This document shows, piece by piece, positions 1-5,111 of a stretch of DNA of 6,061 nucleotides. A program made the position numbers and the translations under genes. Source of the stretch: Collinsella sp. (GTDB lineage Bacteria > Actinomycetota > Coriobacteriia > Coriobacteriales > Coriobacteriaceae); NCBI GenBank assembly GCA_031296755.1, contig JAUMMZ010000044.1:1-6061 (forward strand). The letters are read 5' to 3'. The notes beneath the pieces are model-generated. The model was given only the letters and a program-made list of their open reading frames with translations, was not told the origin of the DNA and ran no database searches. Position 1 is the first letter of the stretch; each line of letters starts with the position of its first letter.

Positions 1-49
1 ACACTCGACAATACGCTTATTGCTCTTTCTATAGATTGAGGAGGCCCCT

Positions 50-1081
50 ATGGCCATGGAATTCAAACGCAGGCTGCCGATCCCCATGGAGATCCGCGAG
101 GAAATGCCGCTTTCTGCCGAGCTTACCGCCAAAAAGCAGGCATTTGACGCCGAGGTCGCCAAAGTCTTTACCGGCGAGGACGCACGCAAGGTGCTCATCA
201 TCGGCCCGTGCTCTGCCGACCGCGAGGATTCGGTCCTCGAGTACATGAACCGACTGGCCAAGACCGCCGAGGAGGTCAAGGACAAGCTCATCATCATTCC
301 GCGCGTCTACACCAATAAGCCGCGCACCAAGGGCACCGGCTACAAGGGCCTGCTGCACAACCCCAACCCCGAGGCTCCCGACGACCTGCTCGAGGGCGTC
401 AAGGCCATCCGCCATATGCACCTGCGCGTTATTAAGGAAACAGGCTTCTTCACCGCCGACGAGATGCTCTATCCGTCCAACTACCAGTACCTCGTTGACC
501 TGCTGAGCTATGTTGCCGTGGGTGCGCGTTCGGTCGAAAACCAGGAGCATCGCCTGGTGTCGAGCGGTATTTCGGTGCCTGTGGGCATGAAGAACCCCAC
601 CGCCGGTTCCACCACCGTCATGCTCAACTCTATTTACGCCGCGCAGGCGCACCAGAGCTTCATCTTCCGCAACTGGGAGGTCGAGTGTGACGGCAACCCG
701 CTCGCGCACGCCGTCATGCGTGGCTACATCGGTCTCGATGGGCGCACCTACCCCAACTACCACTACGAACACCTGGAGCGCCTGGCCGAGCGCTACACCG
801 AGCACGCCGGCTATGCTAATCCGGCAGCGGTCATCGACTGCAACCACGACAACTCGGGCAAGCGTCCGCTGGAACAGTATCGCATTTGCAAGGAGGTGCT
901 CGACAGTTGCCGCCGCAACGAGTCCATCTCCAAGCTGGTCAAGGGCTTTATGATCGAGTCCTACCTGGAGGACGGCAACCAGCCGGTCGACGGCGGCGTC
1001 TTTGGCAAGTCAATCACCGACCCGTGCCTGGGCTGGGAAAAGACCGACTACCTCATCCACGAGATCGCAGAGCGGGTTTAG
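50..1081 (+). CDS. aroF: Class I 3-deoxy-7-phosphoheptulonate (DAHP) synthase
   Basis: Cytosolic enzyme that condenses phosphoenolpyruvate with erythrose 4-phosphate to DAHP, the entry step to chorismate and the aromatic amino acids. The 343 residues match the usual length of the AroF/AroG/AroH family (about 350). Visible family motifs: IIGPCS (metal-ligand Cys54), PRVYTNKPRT (Arg85, Lys90), GARSVE (Arg160), GMKNPT (Lys181), MRG (Arg224), DCNHDNS (His266), MIESYLEDGNQ (Glu303) and SITDPCLGWE (Asp324). Cys54, His266, Glu303 and Asp324 correspond to the four metal ligands known in E. coli AroG, so the site looks intact. GAGGAGG at 38-44 lies 5 bases before the ATG at 50 and favours it over the in-frame ATG at 56. 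The gene appears to stand alone, followed by hairpins. Which aromatic amino acid inhibits it cannot be told from the sequence; the symbol is a family label, and aroG would be equally valid. Confidence 0.95.
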   Translation: MAMEFKRRLPIPMEIREEMPLSAELTAKKQAFDAEVAKVFTGEDARKVLIIGPCSADREDSVLEYMNRLAKTAEEVKDKLIIIPRVYTNKPRTKGTGYKGLLHNPNPEAPDDLLEGVKAIRHMHLRVIKETGFFTADEMLYPSNYQYLVDLLSYVAVGARSVENQEHRLVSSGISVPVGMKNPTAGSTTVMLNSIYAAQAHQSFIFRNWEVECDGNPLAHAVMRGYIGLDGRTYPNYHYEHLERLAERYTEHAGYANPAAVIDCNHDNSGKRPLEQYRICKEVLDSCRRNESISKLVKGFMIESYLEDGNQPVDGGVFGKSITDPCLGWEKTDYLIHEIAERV

Positions 1082-1082
1082 C

Positions 1083-1129
1083 TACGCGGTTTCACCAAAC
1101 CGCGTAACGGCCCGACGCTGCGCGGGCCG
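1083..1129 (+). terminator. Tandem hairpins directly after the DAHP synthase stop
   Basis: Two perfect hairpins follow the stop codon. The first pairs TACGCGGTTT (1083-1092) with AAACCGCGTA (1097-1106) around a CACC loop, a 10-bp stem. The second pairs CGGCCCG (1108-1114) with CGGGCCG (1123-1129) around 8 bases. Neither is followed by a T-run on the + strand, so they are not canonical intrinsic terminators. They may block 3' exonuclease decay or act together with the hairpin at 1157-1190. Confidence 0.45.
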
Positions 1130-1156
1130 CATTTCGACAATCTGACGTTCAACTTC

Positions 1157-1190
1157 AAGGGCGCGACCAGAAGGTCAGCGCCCTTTCGCT
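1157..1190 (+). terminator. Probable intrinsic terminator of the DAHP synthase transcript
   Basis: AAGGGCGC (1157-1164) pairs with GCGCCCTT (1178-1185). The stem continues inward as GACC (1165-1168) with GGTC (1173-1176) around an AGAA loop, with one bulged A at 1177: 12 base pairs in all. The tail, TCGCTT, is only partly T-rich, so efficiency is uncertain, but no other better hairpin with a T-tract lies this close to the gene. Confidence 0.5.
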
Positions 1191-1264
1191 TCACGTCACC
1201 TTGTCTCAAATGCGACCCGCTCGCTGTCCGTCCTCTACCTGCGGCGTTGTCTTGCTCCGGATGC

Positions 1265-1374
1265 GGCAGTTAGGGACGTTCCTTTTCTGCCGGCAGTTTG
1301 GGACGCTCCTTGGATGTAGTCGTTGGGGACGTTCTTGTTTGACTAGTCGTTTAAGAACGTCCCCAATGACTACA
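1265..1374. repeat. REP-like cluster of GGGACGTTC repeats
   Basis: Four related copies lie within 110 bases. The first, GGCAGTTAGGGACGTTCCTT (1265-1284), and the second, GGCAGTTTGGGACGCTCCTT (1292-1311), match at 18 of 20 positions with a 27-base period. The first is flanked by GGCAG and CTGCC (1287-1291), so it can form its own hairpin. A third copy (1316-1336) and an inverted fourth (1353-1373) make the palindrome listed separately. No transposase gene lies in the window. By analogy with REP/BIME elements moved by REP-associated tyrosine transposases (RAYTs), this may be a nonautonomous repeat cluster; that is inference. Confidence 0.6.
1315..1374. repeat. Nearly perfect palindrome, 22-bp arms and 16-base loop
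   Basis: Arms at 1315-1336 and 1353-1374 are complementary at 21 of 22 positions; the exception (G1322 opposite T1367) is a G-U wobble in + strand RNA, so the RNA stem would be continuous. The loop (1337-1352) contains the 8-base palindrome GACTAGTC. The left arm begins TGTAGTCGTTGGGG; GTAG is the foot tetranucleotide known from RAYT-recognised REP hairpins in enterobacteria, though a match of four bases is weak evidence. No T-run follows, so a terminator role is not favoured. Confidence 0.75.
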
Positions 1375-1404
1375 AGCCGCACGGCCCGCCGTTCAGCTGA
1401 AACC

Positions 1405-1443
1405 ACCTGCCAAAAAGGGACAGGTTTATTTTGGTAGGTTTTA
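1405..1443 (+). repeat. A/T-tailed hairpin, possible terminator
   Basis: ACCTGCCAAAA (1405-1415) pairs with TTTTGGTAGGT (1429-1439), an 11-bp stem with one G-U wobble and a 13-base loop containing GGGACAGGT. TTTTATCT follows from 1439 on the + strand, so it could stop residual rightward transcription. It could equally be a dispersed intergenic repeat; no second full copy lies in this window. Confidence 0.45.
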
Positions 1444-1459
1444 TCTGGGCAAACGCCAG

Positions 1460-1492
1460 CCGCCACGAGAAAGCTGCTTTCCCTCGTGGCGG
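1460..1492. repeat. Perfect 10-bp inverted repeat, hairpin
   Basis: CCGCCACGAG (1460-1469) pairs perfectly with CTCGTGGCGG (1483-1492). Inside the 13-base loop, AAAG (1470-1473) can pair with CTTT (1477-1480), stacking a second short stem. The following bases, TCTTCTAG, are only weakly T-rich. It could be a terminator remnant or a protein-binding palindrome; no adjacent gene decides it. Confidence 0.45.
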
Positions 1493-1510
1493 TCTTCTAG
1501 CAGAAAAACC

Positions 1511-1628
1511 AAGTGAGTAGGCTTTTTGCAGCAGGCCAAGCACGCCCAAAACGCCACAGCTCTGACCTGCGGTTTTATCGATCATTTGTCGCGATGTGCT
1601 TGGCCAGTTCAAAAAAGTCTACTCACTT
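1511..1628. repeat. 118-base imperfect inverted repeat (MITE-like or structured RNA)
   Basis: The 33-base arms at 1511-1543 and 1596-1628 align without gaps at 28 of 33 positions; two of the five differences are G-U wobbles in + strand RNA. The outer ends read AAGTGAGTAG and CTACTCACTT; the inner ends pair GGCCAAGCAC with GTGCTTGGCC. The 52-base centre (1544-1595) is unpaired apart from a weak AAAAC/GTTTT match. No target-site duplication is obvious at the edges and no ORF with a ribosome binding site fits inside. A miniature transposable element or a structured RNA are both possible. Confidence 0.65.
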
Positions 1629-1655
1629 GCATCTGCCCATCACCTTTGTGGTGGT

Positions 1656-1685
1656 TTGGAGCTCCTCCCGGCGGGATGCTAGACT
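1656..1685 (+). promoter_or_regulatory. Candidate promoter of the 63-residue gene
   Basis: TTGGAG (1656-1661) and TAGACT (1680-1685) are separated by 18 bases. The -10 box is preceded by TG plus one base (1677-1679), the extended -10 form. Transcription would begin near 1692, leaving a leader of about 48 bases before the ATG at 1740. The -35 box is a poor match to consensus. Confidence 0.35.
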
Positions 1686-1739
1686 TGCGGCGTATACATT
1701 CACGCCAAAACACGGGTCGCATGCAAGAAAGGAGATGCC

Positions 1740-1931
1740 ATGGCGCCTATCGCACCGCTCAAGATGCTCGTCGCTCCTGCCGCCAAGGCCATCGCCCGCC
1801 TGAACGACTCACTCACCTACGACGATGTCCCCTGTGTTGTCGACGAACGTACGGACAGCTGCCCTTACCTGGGCCACATCCCCTACTTTGCGCCTAAGCT
1901 CACTTCTAATCCTGAGCACCGCGAGCAGTAA
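1740..1931 (+). CDS. Small orphan protein, 63 residues, function unknown
   Basis: I do not recognise this protein. Coding is supported by a strong ribosome binding site, AAAGGAG (1728-1734), 5 bases before the ATG, by mostly G/C-ending codons like the neighbours, and by a candidate promoter and a downstream hairpin that frame it as a single-gene unit. The N-terminal third (LKMLVAPAAKAIARLND) could form a short amphipathic helix. The middle is acidic and holds two cysteines, Cys32 and Cys41, in VPCVVDERTDSCPYLG. The C-terminus is polar. There is no signal peptide and no clear membrane segment, so it is probably cytosolic. It converges on the antiporter gene at 1967 with a 35-base gap, so it is not in an operon. 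Confidence 0.6.
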   Translation: MAPIAPLKMLVAPAAKAIARLNDSLTYDDVPCVVDERTDSCPYLGHIPYFAPKLTSNPEHREQ

Positions 1932-1937
1932 TCCAAG

Positions 1938-1967
1938 ATGCAGCAAGCGCCGCGCAGCTCGCAGCAT
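1938..1967 (+). terminator. Weak hairpin between converging genes
   Basis: The arms ATGCAGCAAGC (1938-1948) and GCTCGCAGCAT (1957-1967) form a stem with two internal mismatches, 9 of 11 positions paired, around an 8-base loop. It starts 7 bases after the small gene's stop and is followed by TACTGTTTT, a modest T-rich tail. It touches the stop codon of the antiporter on the other strand and could serve both genes, but on the - strand no T-run follows. Confidence 0.35.
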
Positions 1968-3376
1968 TACTGTTTTGGTGCAAAGCGACCTGTCCCCCCT
2001 GCGCCAACGCCGGGATTATCGACACTGCGGCCGCGGCGCGATATGAGGCACGAAACCTCGCCCAGCAACACTCCGATCACCACGCCCACGAGGATCGGCA
2101 ACTTTGCCATCTCGGTGGGTGAGCTGTTGAGCGGCACAATCGTAGCGACAATCGAAAGCACGAGCTCTGCCACGGGAATCGCAAGTGCCACCGCGAGCGC
2201 CTTGCCCTCGAAGGGCGCACGGAACACACGCGGGCGACCGTCGTATTTGCGCAGACGCCAAAACGCCGGGAACATCGGGATATAGCTCATAAGCAGGAAG
2301 ACGACGTTCATCGAGAAGAAAACCCAAAAGACGTCGGAGCCCTCGCCCAACGGAATCTGGAGCAGCAGCACAAGGCTGGCAAAACAACCGTTAATGAGTG
2401 CCGAGCCGTTGGGCATGCCGGTCTTCTTGGACACCAGCGCAAAGGGACGCGGCATGTTGCCATGACGCGCGGCATAGCTCGCCACGTTGTTGACGCCAAA
2501 GCTCCAGCAGATCATGTTGGCGAACAGCGTCACCAAAAAGGCCATGCCCACAATCATTGTCAGCGGATGGCTGCGCCCCACTATGGCGGCAACCGCGTCC
2601 ACAATGCCCGAATCGAGCGAAAGCTGCTCGGTGGGAACCGCGGCTCCAATACCGATGCCGCAGACGATGTAGATCGCCGCGATGGCAACGCCACCGGCGA
2701 TAACCGCCTTGGGGATATCACGCGACGGGTTTTTCATCGTGCGGGCAAAGGTCGCGATCACTTCGAAGCCCATAAAGTTGAATAGGATGATCGATAGGTA
2801 CGTCAACGAATTGGTGTCGCCCAAATCTGGAATGAAAGTCTTAAACGACATGTCGTTGGCAAAGCCGTTATTGCAGGCAAACCAGATGCCGACGATTCCT
2901 ACCACAGCGGTAATGAGCACTTTGATGACGGCGCCGCCGTCCATGACCCAATCGGCCTCGGCAACCGGCTGCATCGCCATGACGGTGACACCCCACACAA
3001 AGGCAAGCTCGATGGCAATTCGGACCCCAAGCGAAAACTCGATGCCCCATACCGCATTGATAACACTGGGAAACATGCAGGCGATACTTGCCACCCACAG
3101 CGGAAAGTTAACCCAGTAGCACCAGGAACAACGGGCTCCCCAACGGTCACCCAGGCCCAAGCGAACCCAATCGTACAGACCGCCCTCGGAATCGAACGCC
3201 GTACCCAGCTCGGCCACCACCAGGCCATAGGGAAGCAAAAACGTAATGATGAGGAAGATCCACCAGAAGAACTGCACGTTACCCATGGCAGATGCCGGAG
3301 CAGCCGCCTCGATGGTAAATACGACGCAGATAACCGAGAGGATGACCTCGAACAGGGAGAACTTTTTACCTGCCAT
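1967..3376 (-). CDS. APC-superfamily antiporter, AguD-like (agmatine/putrescine type)
   Basis: Inner-membrane amino acid/polyamine transporter of 469 residues with about 12 hydrophobic segments (roughly 8-28, 36-58, 84-108, 113-137, 147-167, 190-210, 222-247, 271-297, 326-345, 348-372, 392-415, 423-446). The N-terminal stretch EAAAPASAMG, then PYGLVVAELG and EGGLYDWV (residues 24-71), resembles AguD-type agmatine:putrescine antiporters more than AdiC or GadC. It is a clear paralog of the partial transporter at 5369-6061. AGGGGGAG (3383-3390) lies 6 bases before the ATG. Codon use is mixed, unlike the strongly G/C-ending codons of aguA and the paralog. The start overlaps by 11 bases with a small upstream ORF, suggesting translational coupling. 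Transport of agmatine is inferred from family resemblance and the nearby aguA; another amino acid or amine remains possible. Confidence 0.88.
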   Translation of the reverse strand: MAGKKFSLFEVILSVICVVFTIEAAAPASAMGNVQFFWWIFLIITFLLPYGLVVAELGTAFDSEGGLYDWVRLGLGDRWGARCSWCYWVNFPLWVASIACMFPSVINAVWGIEFSLGVRIAIELAFVWGVTVMAMQPVAEADWVMDGGAVIKVLITAVVGIVGIWFACNNGFANDMSFKTFIPDLGDTNSLTYLSIILFNFMGFEVIATFARTMKNPSRDIPKAVIAGGVAIAAIYIVCGIGIGAAVPTEQLSLDSGIVDAVAAIVGRSHPLTMIVGMAFLVTLFANMICWSFGVNNVASYAARHGNMPRPFALVSKKTGMPNGSALINGCFASLVLLLQIPLGEGSDVFWVFFSMNVVFLLMSYIPMFPAFWRLRKYDGRPRVFRAPFEGKALAVALAIPVAELVLSIVATIVPLNSSPTEMAKLPILVGVVIGVLLGEVSCLISRRGRSVDNPGVGAGGTGRFAPKQ

Positions 3377-3548
3377 GGCACACTCCCCCTACAGCAAAAA
3401 GGATGGCATCTGTACCGAAGGCGCAGCCCAAGGTAGGGTTGCAGGCCGCGTCACCGGTGCAGGTGCCATCCCAAAGAGAAGAGAGGATGCAATTGTTGGA
3501 CCAACGCTCGCGGAACAGGCGCGTGTAGATAACGATACGCTGGTACAT
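3366..3548 (-). CDS. Cys-rich 60-residue upstream ORF overlapping the antiporter start
   Basis: I do not recognise this peptide. The ATG (3548 to 3546) has GGAG (3554-3557) 5 bases upstream. Codons through most of the frame end in C, G or T and almost never in A, as expected of real coding sequence in this genome. The stop falls 11 bases inside the antiporter gene, whose ATG is read in another frame. The N-terminus is basic and aromatic (MYQRIVIYTRLFRERW, four Arg in 15 residues). Five cysteines follow at 20, 30, 36, 42 and 57, three of them at six-residue spacing (GTCTGDAACNPTLGC). The last part, ILFAVGGV, is hydrophobic, but its codons coincide with the hairpin T-run and the antiporter ribosome binding site. 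It may be a regulatory leader peptide, a small secreted or modified peptide, or a small partner of the antiporter. Confidence 0.5.
   Translation of the reverse strand: MYQRIVIYTRLFRERWSNNCILSSLWDGTCTGDAACNPTLGCAFGTDAILFAVGGVCHGR
3396..3471 (-). promoter_or_regulatory. Terminator-like hairpin in the antiporter leader (candidate attenuator)
   Basis: In - strand RNA, GGATGGCACCTGCACC (3471 to 3456) pairs with GGTACAGATGCCATCC (3416 to 3401) at 14 of 16 positions; the outer 8 base pairs are perfect. TTTTT (3400 to 3396) follows immediately, then the antiporter ribosome binding site 6 bases later. The 39-base loop has a further stem, GCAACCC with GGGCTGC. This is the layout of an intrinsic terminator placed before a gene. 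It lies wholly inside the 60-residue ORF, so ribosomes translating that ORF would disrupt it. The large loop and two C-A mismatches make it less than certain. Confidence 0.5.
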
Positions 3549-3598
3549 AGATACTCCGATCAAAACGGCCGCGCTCGCAACCGGAAACTATCAGCAAT

Positions 3599-3627
3599 TG
3601 AATACGCGTCTGACCTGGGATATCCAA
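3599..3627 (-). promoter_or_regulatory. Candidate promoter for the small ORF and antiporter
   Basis: On the - strand, TTGGAT (3627 to 3622) and TATTCA (3604 to 3599) are 17 bases apart. Transcription would start near 3592, about 44 bases before the small ORF. Both boxes match consensus only partly. A promoter is needed somewhere between the aguA terminator (ending at 3681) and 3548, and this is the best-spaced pair I can find. It lies within the palindrome at 3600-3676. Confidence 0.3.
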
Positions 3628-3676
3628 GCGAACAATTGGCCTAACCCGCAATAAATCCCAGGCCAGACGCGTATTC
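3600..3676. repeat. 77-base palindrome with 22-base arms
   Basis: The arms at 3600-3621 and 3655-3676 are complementary at 21 of 22 positions; the exception is a G-U wobble in - strand RNA. The outer ends are GAATACGCGTC and GACGCGTATTC. The 33-base loop holds a small CCAA/TTGG stem. It lies between the aguA terminator and the small ORF. No T-run follows on either strand and no target-site duplication is evident. It could be a regulator-binding region, a mobile miniature element or a structured leader segment. Confidence 0.7.
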
Positions 3677-3680
3677 GATC

Positions 3681-3721
3681 AAAGAAAAAGGGCACTCCGA
3701 TGTGGAGGCAACGGAGTGCCC
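3681..3721 (-). terminator. Intrinsic terminator of the aguA transcript
   Basis: In - strand RNA, GGGCACTCCG (3721 to 3712) pairs perfectly with CGGAGTGCCC (3699 to 3690) around a 12-base loop. TTTTTCTTT (3689 to 3681) follows at once. A 10-bp GC-rich stem plus a T-run is the classic form. It ends the transcript coming from aguA, so the antiporter at 1967-3376 must be transcribed largely from its own promoter or by read-through. Confidence 0.88.
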
Positions 3722-3729
3722 GAAGAAAT

Positions 3730-3774
3730 CCCAACCGATCAACCAGGCAGTCCCCGTCCGATTGATCGGCTGGG
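3730..3774 (-). terminator. Second hairpin in the aguA 3' region
   Basis: CCCA and CCGATCAA (3730-3733, 3735-3742) pair with TTGATCGG and TGGG (3762-3769, 3771-3774): 12 base pairs with one mismatch and a 19-base loop. In - strand RNA it is followed by ATTTCTTC, a weak T-rich tail, and then by the main terminator. It probably backs that terminator up or stabilises the 3' end. Confidence 0.45.
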
Positions 3775-3877
3775 TCTCCGAGGTGCCCCAGGTCGCCGCG
3801 AAAGAGGAGCGAAGCGCACTTCGGTACGCGAGCGACGGCTTGAGCGGCGAGATGGGGTGCCCCGGGAAGCCAGGCGA
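3775..3877 (-). other. GC-rich 3' untranslated segment of aguA
   Basis: No credible gene lies between the aguA stop and the terminators. The segment holds two weak stems: TCGCCGC (3793-3799) with GCGGCGA (3844-3850), enclosing CGAAG (3810-3814) with CTTCG (3819-3823). GGTGCCCC occurs twice in direct orientation (3782-3789 and 3856-3863). I cannot assign a role. Confidence 0.4.
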
Positions 3878-5083
3878 TTAAGCGGACGGCTCCTGCTGCG
3901 TGATGCAGTGGATGTTGCCGCCGCCGTAGACGACCTGGTCGGACTGGACGCCCACGCACTTGTAGACGCCCTCGCCCCAGGCCTCGTCGTAGATCTTCTG
4001 GAGCGTGTCGACGGCCAGCCTGTCGTTCTCGTCGCCGTACTGCGGGACGATGACGCCGTGGTTGGTGACCAGGTAGTTCATGTAGGAGGCGATCAGCGGC
4101 TCGTCGGGGACGCGCGGCTCGGCGTTCTCGTCGGCGTCGATGGTGTCGCAGGAGGCCTGGTCCATGTACAGCGGGTTCACGGGCATGCAGAGCTTGTAGA
4201 CCTTAATCTTGCGGCCCTTGGCGTCGACGGCGTTGGAGAGGGTCTCGTAGGCGGCGTGGCACTGATCGTAGAACGGGTAGTCGGGGTCGTCGGTCCAGAT
4301 GCAGGCCATGACGCCCGGGGCGATGAAGGTGGCGACGTCGTCGATGTGGCCGTTGGTCTCCTCGGGGTCGATGCCCTCCTTGACCCAGATGACCTTCTCG
4401 ACGCCCAGGTAGTCCTTGAGGTGCTCGTCCATGTAGGCGCGGAGCTCCTCGCTCCAGGGCTCGAACTTCTTGTGGTACTTGGGCCAGATGGACTCGGGGT
4501 CCTCTTCCTCCTCGAGCACCGCGGAGCAGGTGCGGCCGGGGGACAGGAGGCACTGGTCGGTCACGACGAGGGTGCCCTCGCCGTCGACGGTGATGGAGCC
4601 GCCCTCGAGGATCATGTCGTCGGGGCGGTAGCGGCGGCAGCCGGAGAGCTCGGCCATCTTGAGGGCGATCTGCTCGTCCTTGTCCCACGGGAAGTACAGG
4701 CCGTCGACGAGGCCGCCGTAGGCGTTGAAGTGCCAGTGGTTGGCGCGCTTCCCGCCCTTGCCGTCGATGACGTAGGTGGCGGCGGTGTCGCGGAACCAGG
4801 CGTCGTCGGTGGTCATCTCGATGACGGTGACGTTCTCATCGTTCTCGAAGACGGCCTTGCAGTTGGCATAGTCGACCTGGTTGGCGCACATATAGACCGG
4901 GGTGAACTCGGAGATGGCGCGGGCGATGGCGGCATACTGCCTCTGGGCGGGCTTGGCGCCGTGGGCCCAGGTGTCGGTGCGGTGGGGCCAGCCCATCCAC
5001 ACGCGGTCCTGCGGGGCGAACTCGGCAGGCATGAAGAAGCCGTCGGCCCTGGGGGTGGACTCGGACTCGGTGATCGTACGCAT
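3878..5083 (-). CDS. aguA: Agmatine deiminase
   Basis: Cytosolic guanidine-modifying hydrolase that converts agmatine to N-carbamoylputrescine and ammonia. The 401 residues carry family motifs in order: WMGWPHRTDTW (29-39), DDAWFRDT (Asp99), FNAYGGLVDGLYFPWD (119-134), DMILEGGS (Glu160), ETNGHIDDV (His246, Asp248), VPQYGDENDRLA (346-357) and YGGGNIHCITQQEP with catalytic Cys393. These correspond to Asp96, Glu157, His218, Asp220 and Cys357 of the Enterococcus faecalis enzyme. Two oddities: about 25 extra residues at roughly 186-211 (acidic, then Trp/Tyr-rich), and RDTAATYV where homologs usually have RDxGPxFV. GGAGG (5091-5095) lies 7 bases before the ATG at 5083; the frame remains open upstream but has no such site. 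Nearly all codons end in G or C, suggesting high expression. It lies downstream of an AguD-like antiporter and ends in a strong terminator. Confidence 0.95.
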   Translation of the reverse strand: MRTITESESTPRADGFFMPAEFAPQDRVWMGWPHRTDTWAHGAKPAQRQYAAIARAISEFTPVYMCANQVDYANCKAVFENDENVTVIEMTTDDAWFRDTAATYVIDGKGGKRANHWHFNAYGGLVDGLYFPWDKDEQIALKMAELSGCRRYRPDDMILEGGSITVDGEGTLVVTDQCLLSPGRTCSAVLEEEEDPESIWPKYHKKFEPWSEELRAYMDEHLKDYLGVEKVIWVKEGIDPEETNGHIDDVATFIAPGVMACIWTDDPDYPFYDQCHAAYETLSNAVDAKGRKIKVYKLCMPVNPLYMDQASCDTIDADENAEPRVPDEPLIASYMNYLVTNHGVIVPQYGDENDRLAVDTLQKIYDEAWGEGVYKCVGVQSDQVVYGGGNIHCITQQEPSA

Positions 5084-5101
5084 AAGATATCCTCCAAATC
5101 G

Positions 5102-5111
5102 AACGATCGTT
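5102..5111. promoter_or_regulatory. 10-base perfect palindrome just upstream of the aguA ribosome binding site
   Basis: AACGATCGTT is a perfect palindrome 6 bases upstream of the aguA GGAGG. Such a site could be an operator half-site or a small hairpin affecting ribosome access. There is no second copy in the window and no regulator gene beside it, so the role is a guess. Confidence 0.25.

Noticed and set aside
5..35. Promoter-like TCGACA (5-10) with TATAGA (30-35) before the DAHP synthase
   Set aside because: The spacing is 19 bases, and the start point would fall within or just before the ribosome binding site at 38-44, leaving too little leader. The true promoter probably lies left of the window.
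29..847. 272-codon - strand ORF opposite the DAHP synthase
   Set aside because: Antisense shadow of a well-conserved enzyme gene; it has no family motifs, and its composition is typical of a shadow frame.
1201..1466. Short ORFs on both strands across the repeat cluster
   Set aside because: They read through palindromes and tandem repeats, lack ribosome binding sites, and are Ser/Arg/Thr-rich without recognisable features.
1417..1996. Shared 9-mer GGGACAGGT in the hairpin loop (1417-1425) and, inverted, in the antiporter 3' end (1988-1996)
   Set aside because: The match does not extend beyond nine bases, and many 9-base coincidences are expected by chance in 6 kb, so a repeat-derived antiporter tail is not supported.
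3377..3480. T-box riboswitch, suggested by TGGCACC in the - strand leader
   Set aside because: Only the 7-base core is present. The surrounding AGGGTGGNACCGCG consensus is absent, and the segment forms the 5' arm of the terminator hairpin itself rather than lying upstream of it.
1082..3877. CRISPR array
   Set aside because: The repeats are few, inverted or of uneven spacing. No set of direct repeats with regular unique spacers and no cas gene is present.
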